Positions 54,899 to 64,000 of a stretch of 64,000 bases of DNA are shown piece by piece. Every line of letters begins with the position of its first letter. Position 1 is the stretch's first letter. The DNA is from Rosa chinensis. Lineage: Eukaryota; Streptophyta; Magnoliopsida; Rosales; Rosaceae. A program made the translations under genes and the position numbers. Where the stretch lies: the NCBI RefSeq assembly GCF_002994745.2, contig NC_037090.1:1054001-1118000 (forward strand). The letters are read 5' to 3'. The notes under the pieces are model-generated. The model was given only the letters and a program-made list of their open reading frames with translations, was not told the origin of the DNA and made no database searches.

Positions 54899-55330
54899 AG
54901 CCTCGTTTGGTTCGCGAAATAGAAAGGTTGGGAAAAGAAAGTTGATCATTTCCTATATTTGGCACACCTAAAAAAATGAACAACTTTCCTGCATGATGGA
55001 AAAATAAGGGGAAAAATGGATCCTCACCCCATGAGATTCATTTCTCCTCATACTTTCCCGCATTAATTGCACATTAATTACCTACTCTAAATATTATTTT
55101 AATGGTTGTTATTACCAAATTATCCAAGAAACTTTTGAATCTTGAATTGTTTATGTTTTGATAATAAGGATATTATTGAAAAATTGATGTTACCTACTTT
55201 CCTATTCATGCACAAACCAAATATTGGAAAGTAAAATACATTTTGCGATTACTTTTCCGGTGTTTCCAAACATTGGTAGGGAAACTAATGGGAAAGGTAC
55301 CAATTTCCTTTCCGGCAACCAAACGAGACC
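54899..55330. mobile_element. Tourist/Harbinger-like MITE
   Basis: 432 bp; ends AGCCTCGTTTGGTT / GGTCTCGTTTGGTT in inverted orientation, flanked by TTA (54896-54898, 55331-55333). No coding sequence. Confidence 0.75.
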
Positions 55331-56075
55331 TTAGTGCATTGTAGTAAGTAGTAACACTCCTAAAGAAACGCATGTGTACCCCTAGTATAGAAAGATGGTA
55401 GCACTTTGAGAGCATCATTGATACTTTTAGCTTATTGATAACCACATAGCAAAGTGTTGGTGCTTTTACATTTGAGTTGAGTTCTAATGTGTTGTGGTGA
55501 TTGAGTATTAGGGCAAAAATTGGATAGCATTGACTCGAATACTGTTGAACCAAGTCCGAGTACTATTTTCGAATCATTGGCTAATAGCTCTGGTTTTTTC
55601 CAAAGATTGTTCCTAAACCCAAAATTTTCAATTAGAATTGTGCAATTTAAAAGCATTTCAATCCGAATAAATTGGGTTTGATTTGAGTCATTGTCATACC
55701 ATTTTCGACCCGAAATAGAATCTGAATCGATAGTGCATGTCTAGAGTTGTGGAGTTGAGTAGACCCCAGTGAGGATTGGGCTAATGTGGCCATTAATCCA
55801 TCTAAACATTTGTCAAAAATCTATTAGGTCTATATATCACCTTAATTTTGCAGGATCAATACATGTCTATGTACCCATGTGGCCCAAAAACTAGAATCAT
55901 ATACATTTCCTATGCTGCCCACATTTTGATTCCTCCATCTTTCTATTTAATTATACTTTTCTGGAAAAGACATCTCTCTCTTTTCTGATAAGATGGTGGT
56001 GATGGTTTACTAGCTTTAACATAGCCACGTGACAGGGGGTACCTAACTAATAATGCGCCCTCCGAAAATGTTCTT

Positions 56076-56240
56076 CTGGTCAGCTGCTGACCATGGATTG
56101 TGTGGTCAAAAATCGGACGGTTTACAACTAAGTGATCCCTAGTCAGCTGCTGACCAGAGATCTATGGTGAGAGCTGTCAACCGTCCGATTGAAATTAGAC
56201 TGTGAGTGACCACACAATCCCTGTGTCAGCTGCTGACTAG
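56076..56240. mobile_element. Fold-back element around CAGCTGCTGAC
   Basis: About 165 bp with long imperfect inverted arms: GTCAGCTGCTGACCATGG, GATTGTGTGGTCA and ATCGGACGGTT on the left are mirrored by AACCGTCCGAT, TGACCACACAATC and GTCAGCTGCTGAC on the right. A further internal copy of CAGCTGCTGAC occurs near 56140. Target duplication was not resolved. Confidence 0.6.
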
Positions 56241-56367
56241 GGGAACGAGACTAATGCACCCTCTGATTGGTTCTCAAATAAACACAAATGAAAATATGTT
56301 TTATTTATATATCATGTGTATGCAAAAGGGTCATTGATGCAATGATGCAGTAGTAATTATTCTGGAA

Positions 56368-56400
<33 letters not shown>

Positions 56401-56901
56401 ATTCTATGTCAGTTAATGAAGCACTTGAGTTCTTTCCCTAGGAAGCTGCTATTGCACTTCAGTTATTCTGTTAGTAAACCTCTTTTACCTTGATTCCTTG
56501 ATTCCTTTTACCACGCATTTTCATCTCAATACCTTTAGTATTTACTGGTGTTCGCCCTACCTCTGGTCACTAGTGTATGTTCACTACTGTATTAAAATAG
56601 TGAAATTTGAAATCCTTAGATTAACTCATTGAAAATATCGGAAACAATTTGTAATCTAATTGTTTTGGCCTTCCAAGTTGAATTTGTCTCTATCAGCTCG
56701 TCAAGACTTCGATTTCTTGTCTTCTTTGGCAGAGGCCTTGTTCCTTCAAGTCTTATAACTTGAAATGAATGGGCAGGGTGTTTGCTACTTTGGTTAGTTT
56801 GGTATATAGCTTTCCGCTTGTCCGGTTATACTAATAAATGCCCAAAATAAAAGTCCATGTGAGAGCCACCAAGAAATGAACTGAAGAATCTCATATACTA
56901 A

Positions 56902-57340
56902 GAGCAAATGCACCCCAAGAGTCAATAGGCAAAGGCAAAAGGCAAGGTTTTGCCTCCCATTTGTGCACTATTCACTAATATTGCCTTTGCCTCCCAAATT
57001 TTTTCATGCACCCCAAATAGGCAAGGTCAATACCTCTCAATCATTCACTATTTAATCCAATGGTTCTTTTCTTTTTTAGATGTAATCCAATGGTTGGAAC
57101 AAGATTCAAATATATATGATCCCACCATATTTAACTACAAGGCAAAAATTATCAACAGCTATTATCTTACGTCAGCTTCCATGTGCCTATGTTGGTCCCA
57201 AGTCAAAGTCTAAGACTTGCCATTGGGCTTGGTCGGGAAGGTCTCTGGTTGTCCAACAAGTTTGGGGTGCATGTAGCTTTTTTTATTTTTTGCCATTTGG
57301 CTGGTCTTGGACGTCTAAGACCTTTGGGGTGCATTTGCTC
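56902..57340. mobile_element. Tourist-like MITE (GAGCAAATGCACCCC ends)
   Basis: 439 bp with 17-bp perfect terminal inverted repeats GAGCAAATGCACCCCAA and TAA on both sides (56899-56901, 57341-57343). Non-coding. Confidence 0.85.
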
Positions 57341-57911
57341 TAAGCGATACTTTTTTTTTTTTTTGGAGAATGAGCTCTAAGCGATATCTTAGAGTTCAAA
57401 CAATCCAAAAACAAAGACACATGATTTCTATCTCCAATAGGATTCTTGGAGTGAGCTGCAAAGGCCTACAGGGATAGGACCTCTGTAATGTATGGCTCTC
57501 TACAATACATTGGGGCTCAAACCCATCAACGTTGCCTCAAATTAACTTCTGCTCTGACCCAGTTAGGAATTTCTCACGGTGATGTGGTGAGTGATTGGTT
57601 CTTGATCTTTGTTCATAGTTTTTAGTTCTTACTTGTTTCAAAATATCATATCATGTTTTTTTAGATAGGTTTCTCAAAAGTCAAAACCCTATTGAAACTT
57701 GGTGATTTATGTTTGAATGTTCATATGGTTCGATCAGGTTGCAACTTTGGCACTGGAAAGAAAAGTAAAAGAACAATCTCAAACACAGAACATGTGAAGG
57801 GGACTAATGGCTCTGCTAGGGTTTTCACGCTACAGAGTCTCAGCCTCTTTCTGCCTTGATTAATCATTCTGACTTCTTCGTGTCCGTTATGTCTGAGTCA
57901 CGATCGTTTTG

Positions 57912-60608
57912 TCTGACAGGACCCGCCCCAGATTTTACCCCAAAATCTGAAGTAGCCCTGCGAGGCTCACCTTAGAAGAAATTCTACCAAAAATTTAGCG
58001 GAACTTCCCCTAAAAGTAGGCTACCCAAAACCTGTAGGAAAACATTTACACTTCTAAATCAATTCATCCTTATGCTTCTAGAGCCACCCTGCTCCCCAAA
58101 TCAACATCATCCCAATTCACATAACACAAATCACAACTTAAATAACATTAATTCCTCAAGTGATCAGAGCAATTCTAATAGCAAGGGTAGTCAAGGAAAA
58201 CCTAAAACAAAGAAAAACGCGGAAGCCATGTTGTTGACTATGCCTCAACTCCAATGTACGCCCGACCTCAACTAATTTTTCCTGCAAACTGGGCATTTGA
58301 AACCGAAGGGCCCAGGGGAAAGTAATTGAAAAACACGTTAGAGTGAGTGTACAAAAACAAACAAATAAATGAATAATTTTAAAGAAAAGAAGTTGTATTA
58401 CTTTCCCACGAATTTAAATTCGTAAAACTTCGATGCATGCAACGTTTATAAAAGGTATGTGTTTAAAACTCAGAGTCTCGTGAAAACATACCAGTCCCCG
58501 CTGGCTAAAAGAATCGGACTAGCCCAGCTAGTCAAGTAACCAATAAAAGGATATGTGGAAGAGATGTCACCATACAGGTAAAAGAGCCCCTTAGGCTCTA
58601 CCTACCCTCGACTGCCACTCACACAAGACTAGCCCAGCTAGTCAAGTAACCAATAAAAGGATATGTGGAAGAGATGTCACCATACAGGTAAAAGAGCCCC
58701 TTAGGCTCTACCTACCCTCGACTGCCACTCACACATAAGTTGTGTGAGGAGGAGAACTAATAACCTCGACTGCCACCTACGTGAGGAGGAGAATAAGCTA
58801 CCTCAACTGCCACTCACAAACACAAAGTAAGTCAGGAGGAGACCTAGTAATTGGACCCTGGTATGGTGAAGAAAACATTCAAAACCAGTAAAAACCATAA
58901 ATCCATAAGGCTTTCCCACATTGTTCACGAGAAAATACATATATTCCAGTGACGTGACCCCACACGCCAAAATATTCTCGAAAACATAATAAAATAGGCG
59001 AGAATCCTTCCGAAAACCTCAAGTATGATAATATGGTAGAAAAATCTCAAAATCGCCGAATAAGATGTAATAAAATTTCTGGAATTCTCCTCGGAAAAAT
59101 CTTCATCGATCATCACATAACTCACAAATTCATTTCCCAACTCATACTCGAGATGGATTAATCAATTTCCGAAAAAATCAAATCATACTCCCGAAAAATA
59201 AATCTTAAATCCAAATCCGAGTATAATAAAATAAATTCCGAAACTCATATGGAAAAACAATGGCCAAAAGTATAGTCCAAAGCCAAATATTATACTTAAT
59301 AAATAGAACGATAAATAATTAAATAAACCAATCATCATTTCGGAAAAATAAATGCATGCATCATTCTTTGAAAACAAAAGTCCACTCACAGTCCTATATA
59401 GGCGACCACGTGTATGAGTTTCTTCATCGAGTAATAGTTCGGTACGTCGCTCTGTACATAAGTATAATTCGTGAATAACAATTAGGCAATTACATACGAT
59501 TCTAATATCTTTTCCTCCTAAATCAAACTTCCAATTTCTTTCCCAATTTAATCCAACTTCACCCCTAATACCAACTCATTAGTTTAAAGGTTCTAGGGCA
59601 GAATCGAGAGAAATCCGACAGTTGGATTCTCGTAATTCAATTATCGACATCCCAAACTTCAGAATATTTGGAATCAATTCAAAACTTCTCCAATCTTCAC
59701 CAACATCACAATTTCAAGCTCTACAGCAATTATAGAATTTAATAGGCTAAAAACTGAAGCCAAAAACTGCCTTACGCGCCTCCACGCTCCACCCACAGTG
59801 GCAGCACGTGGGGCCTACGCACCACCGGCCACTACCACCGATGGCCATCAAATTTTGACAACATCAACATCACAATAGACCCAACAATTTTCTCAACTAC
59901 AACACATTCCAATTTTACCTTTAAGTGCACGAAATCAGCGGTTGAAATTTTTCCAGAAAATTCAAAACCCTAGATTCGGGTTTCTCCTTGATTCTCCCTC
60001 TATGATGAAAATTGGAGTTAATGGCCATAGGGGAAATGATCACTGCCTTGAGGCGGTTCGATTGACCCGGAATTGTCACCGGGGACCGCCAGAATCGGAA
60101 GAAATCGCCGGAATTAGTCAAATGGAACAGTCGGGCATTTGGGCTTCGATCTCACTTTTCTGACCAAAACACCATCACCCACGGCCACAGCCGTGAAGAC
60201 GATGAGAAACCGCGTCGACCACCCATCGGGGCTCGCCTTCTGGTGGTCGGACGGCGCCGATCTCGAAAATGAAACGTGTGAGGGAGCGAGAGATCGGGAA
60301 AGAGGAAAGAGAAAATGAAAGAGTTACCGAGTGGGTAGTTTCCAAAAATGGAAGCTACCACAGTAACTTCTACCTTTTTTGCCATAACTTTTGTATACGA
60401 ACTCCGATTTTTATGTACTGCATATGCACGCGCTTGGTTTAACGTCCTCTACTACTTTCATGAAGAAAATTTTCTCAAATTTTGACCCGAACTAAAAGTC
60501 AACTTTTAGGGCCACTAAAAGTACCGAAATAAGGTAAAAAGTGAAAGTAGTTGTCGTTTACCATCCAAATGTGAAGTAAATCGGTAAATTTAGGTTCGGG
60601 ACATAACA
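57912..60608 (-). repeat. LTR-like repeat, probable Gypsy type
   Basis: About 2.7 kb without coding sequence. Read on the minus strand it begins TGTTATGTCCCGAACC and ends near GGGCGGGTCCTGTCA, ends familiar from long plant Gypsy LTRs. It separates two pieces of a LINE ORF1-like frame. No target duplication could be fixed, so the boundaries are approximate. Confidence 0.45.
58517..58736. repeat. 110-bp tandem duplication
   Basis: 58517-58626 is repeated without visible change at 58627-58736 (starts GACTAGCCCAGCTAGTC). Diverged TCGACTGCCAC fragments continue to about 58830. Confidence 0.9.
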
Positions 60609-60610
60609 TT

Positions 60611-61748
60611 GTTCGTGGCCGTTCCTCGCTGCAACTACGCCAGCGCCGCCTAGGTCTTATGCTTCTACAACAACGGCGCTAGTCATTCCGATTGCGAATC
60701 TACCTGCACCTGTTATTCATGATGGGAGAATGATTGTGACAATTTCAGAGGAAGGGTACCAATCCGGATTAGAAAAATGCAAACACATGTTATTGGGTTG
60801 TCTCTATATGGCAGCCAAGGATAAACCATATTCTCCATCAGACTTGTATCGTAAGTTGAGATTGGTTTGGGGTGATATTGGCCATCGGAGAATTATTCCT
60901 ATGGGCAAGGGATACTTCTCTTTCAGCTTTACATCTGATGTGGCTTTTTCTAGGGTTTGGGAGAAGGGTGCAATTGCCCTTAAGCCTGGGATACTGAGGT
61001 TTATGAGGTGGGCACCTAATTTTTCTCCTGCAAATCAAAAGAACACCAATGCTCAGGTTTGGGTGAATTTTTGGGATTTAGGTCTTGAATTTTGGGAGCC
61101 TCTAACGCTGTTTGAGATTGCAAATGGAATTGGGGTGCCTGTGAAAATTGATCAGAATACCTTGGATAGAAAACTTGGTCTCTTTGCTAGGGTCTTGGTT
61201 GATATTGATTTATCTTCTGATCCTCCACATGAATTGGCTGTTCATCCCAACAACGGAGATATTGTTGTGATTGAAGTTGGATACGAGCGTCTCCCTGATC
61301 TTTGCTCGCATTGTGGCAATGTTGGTCACAACGTTCTTGTAAGCTTCTACGAAATCATGCAGCTTCTAGTCAGACTGTGATTGAGATGGGTCAAGGTCAA
61401 TCATGTAAGCGTCGTTGATGGAAGACAAAACAAGTATTTGTTGCAAAGAATACTGAGCAAGTGGATAAGGGAAGGAAGATGGTTGTTGCTCCTATGCCAA
61501 GTGTGAATGTAGATGCTAGAGAGGGTCCTTCATTGGCACGAGCATCTCCTCCTCTTGCTACAGCAGTAGTTGTTGATTCGGAATTGAATAGGAAGGTTAC
61601 TGCTCCAACTACTAGTCCATCTGTTGTTAAGCAAGCCATTGTTCCAATAGTATAGGAGATAGGACAAACTATCTCCAGCCCAGTTGCAAGTTCAGTTCCA
61701 ACAAACTCTCCAGGTAATGTTAATGTCAATATTTCCACTGGTAATAGC
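60611..61748 (+). pseudogene. DUF4283/zinc-knuckle LINE ORF1, interrupted
   Basis: Open from about 60611 through an internal Met at 60730 to 61380: VIHDGRMIVTISEEGYQ, RLVWGDIGHRRIIPMGKGYF, QVWVNFWDLGLEFW and LPDLCSHCGNVGH, that is DUF4283 followed by a zinc knuckle that loses its last Cys. After a frameshift and two stops the relation continues (KMVVAPMPS...VVKQAIVPIV) to 61748. The likely start (ATG at 57889, MSESRSF) is separated by the LTR-like block. No RT domain follows before the next repeat. Non-functional LINE remnant. Confidence 0.65.
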
Positions 61749-64000
61749 TGTCACGCCCCTGATTTTTAACACAAATAAAAATCGATATATAATCTCATAA
61801 TTATACATGCGTGATCGTTCAGTCATGAATACAAATACCTGTAAACTTTTTCCCTTTAAACCAAGTACATACTGATGCCTTGAACCCACAAGGTTAACAT
61901 ACACTCGCTCCACAGGGTTATATATTACACAAACTTACCAATTAAATTGTCAACAACAAAATAAAACGTAAATGCCTCAGAGTTCACTATAAGCGAAAGT
62001 CTTAATAACGGTAAAGTCACAAAATTGGCTTCCTACCGTAAGGCTGCTAGCTCGCTACCTCAGTTTTCAGCCACGATTATCCTGACCTGTAGGATTAACC
62101 CCTACACCGTTTGAATGGTTCACCGGGTTGCCACACAACAAACCTGGTAAGGTTTTGCAAGCCCGTATGAGTAAATCAAATAACTCACACAAAACACAGA
62201 ATAAACCCACGCGAATCACGAGATAAACTCACACGTTTCAATCAAGAAACAACTCACACAAATCAGGGGACAAACCCACACGAATCACAAGATAAACTCA
62301 CACGTTTCAATCAAGAAACAACTCACACAAATCACGGGATAAGCCCACACGAATCACGAGATAAACTCACACGTTTCAATCAAGAAACAACTCACACAAA
62401 TCACGGGATAAACCCACACGAATCATGAGATAAACTCACACGTTTCAATCAAGAAACAACTCACACAAATCACGGGATAAACCCACACGAATCATGAGAT
62501 AAACTCACACGTTTCAATCAAGAAACAACTCACACAAATCACGGGATAAATCCACATGAATCACGAGATAAACTCACATGTTTCAATCAAGAAATAACTC
62601 ACACAAATCATGGGATAAACTCACACGAATCACGAGCTAAACTCACACGTTTCAATCAAGAAACCAAGCACGGCGGACAGACTAGAGCTCTAACTGATCA
62701 TATGTACTTACCCGGCCAAAGGCGTGAATTCCCTATTTTCCCACCCACGATCACATTTCGTGATCCACGATCCTCAACTTGTAAGTCTTTGGATCCATGG
62801 TATAAATACCAAAACATTAAATGAGTCGCACTGGACCCAAAATGTTACACGAATCTAAAATAAAAGATTCCCCGTAATTGATCCCTATCAATTACTCCCG
62901 GTACAAGACCCACATTTAAATAAACCACCCGCGAACTAAAATGTTCCCCAATACACAACACTTTTCAAAACAATAGAAATCTACCCTTTCACAAAATATT
63001 GTTTCACGAAAAGTCACACCCAAAACAATAAAATGAACGCACCCATAATTATTGTTTTATCACACAAATCCACTTACACATATATATTTCACGTATATAT
63101 ACACACACACACACACGTAGACATTCACTCAGGAATGCTACTAATACTAACTATAGTTTTACAGTTAATTACTAAATAACTATCAAAACAATAAAGTAAG
63201 CTCGTTCGTAAATGAACATTGTGAGATTACTCACCTCGAAAATCCCGCTGCGTCTTCAATACAGAACAAAGCAGCCAAACCACAAAACAACCGTCCAAGA
63301 ATACTTTGTCAAGTACCTAATTACATACGGTTTCAACTTAGTAACAATTCACAATCGATTTAAGTCCTAAACCCCCGTTTTGAACAAAAATCCCTAAAGT
63401 GGAGCCAATCGAGGCGAAACTACATCCGAGACCTCCCAAAGTCTCTGGAATACTTCCACGATCGATAAGCCAAAACCACAAGTCGATCGAATGCTCAAAT
63501 CCTCATGGATCAAATAAATCGACCGGTATGAAACCGTAAAAATCATAACAATTTCATACGACGTATCGACGAGTAGAAAATATATAATACTAGAAACAGT
63601 CCCTTACATAGCCGGAACGCCTCCAGAAAGCCGCCACAGGCGGTGGCGCACCTGCGCCGGCTAAAACTCAATATTTCACAAAACTTCCAACATCAGAGAT
63701 GTTCATCTCAGCATGCTCAACCATTTTCATAACTAGCACGAAGTCATAAACTAAGCAAAAAGGATCGAAAACTACCTCACAACCCGTGGATCACTGTTCA
63801 ATCCGAGCTGCACAAATTTCCACGTGAATCGATCCAAACAACTACAACAGATCGAACAGGGAGGCTTCTACAAACTCACAACAGGAAGCATGAAGCCACG
63901 ACGTCGCCGGAACTGCGTTTTCCGACCGGGTCCGAATACACCAAATTTGGCATCCTTGCAGCGCTGCCATGGAGGAGAATCGCAGCTAGAGCCCACCACA
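61749..64000 (-). repeat. Second LTR-like repeat, runs off the window
   Basis: Starts TGTCACGCCCC on the plus strand, a common LTR end, directly in the LINE ORF1 remnant. No coding sequence. Includes the 69-bp minisatellite and an AC microsatellite (63099-63116). The other end is outside the window, so identity is uncertain. Confidence 0.4.
62178..62663. repeat. 69-bp minisatellite, seven copies
   Basis: About seven tandem units of 69 bp recognisable by AACTCACACAAATCACGGG and GTTTCAATCAAG. Each unit holds three related ~23-bp sub-repeats (ACTCACAC / CCCACACGAATCACG / ACTCACACGTTTCAA). Units are 90 percent or more alike by eye. Confidence 0.9.

Larger units (their letters stand above)
53836..57888. 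other. Gene-free, MITE-rich region
   Basis: No gene was recognised. Holds the MITEs at 54899, 56076 and 56902, loose repeats of a GCAATGCATTGGTACTTTT-like motif on both sides of the 54899 element, and a near-palindromic AT tract (56368-56402). Confidence 0.5.

Noticed and set aside
1..64000. CRISPR arrays, operons, bacterial-type defence systems
   Set aside because: The window is plant nuclear DNA. The regular repeats (hairpin array, 69-bp minisatellite) are not spacer-repeat arrays.

Overview
The window is nuclear DNA of a dicot plant. It has GT-AG introns, AT-rich intergenic DNA, Ty1/Copia and LINE retrotransposons, Tourist- and hAT-like elements, and plant-specific families (LRK10-like receptor kinases, IPUT1, fused TenA-HAD TH2). 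The repeats suggest a rosid, perhaps Rosaceae, but no species was established.

1-24 kb is a disease-resistance-type cluster of three LRK10-like kinases invaded by transposons. The first copy (minus strand, 1298-3552) is dead: it carries a 726-bp hAT insertion with an 8-bp target duplication, a nonsense codon and frameshifts. The second (minus, 3736-5974) is intact. The third (plus, 13850-23493) faces the second head to head. A complete, very young Copia element (6220-13270) sits between them. A related Copia copy (15155-21687) lies inside an intron of the third gene. The third gene's kinase exon also carries an exact 232-bp tandem duplication that breaks the frame. The intronic Copia has ruined coding regions but nearly identical LTRs, so it was probably moved in trans. 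Both copies carry an array of small covarying hairpins with a constant 7-nt loop in the 5' leader: 3 in the intact element, 9 in the defective one.

24-38 kb holds housekeeping genes: a tRNA-splicing endonuclease catalytic subunit (SEN2-like) whose non-coding first exon is a degenerate copy of the first exon of its neighbour; that neighbour, exosome subunit CSL4; a small cupin; an initiator tRNA-Met; and TH2 (TenA plus HAD phosphatase, thiamin metabolism). 38-47 kb is mostly gene-free, apart from a LINE-type insertion with an 18-bp target duplication. 47.1-51.4 kb is IPUT1/PGSIP6, a ten-exon GT8 glycosyltransferase.

Two short candidate transcription units about 12 kb apart (near 41.5 and 53.7 kb) share a roughly 50-nt block. 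Each block pairs with miR169 on both halves but has a bulged centre, the architecture of an endogenous target mimic. From 57.9 kb to the end are nested repeats: LTR-like sequences of probable Gypsy type that split a DUF4283/zinc-knuckle LINE ORF1, and a 69-bp minisatellite.

Exon coordinates were derived by hand from splice consensus, frame continuity and family knowledge. No alignment or database search was run.
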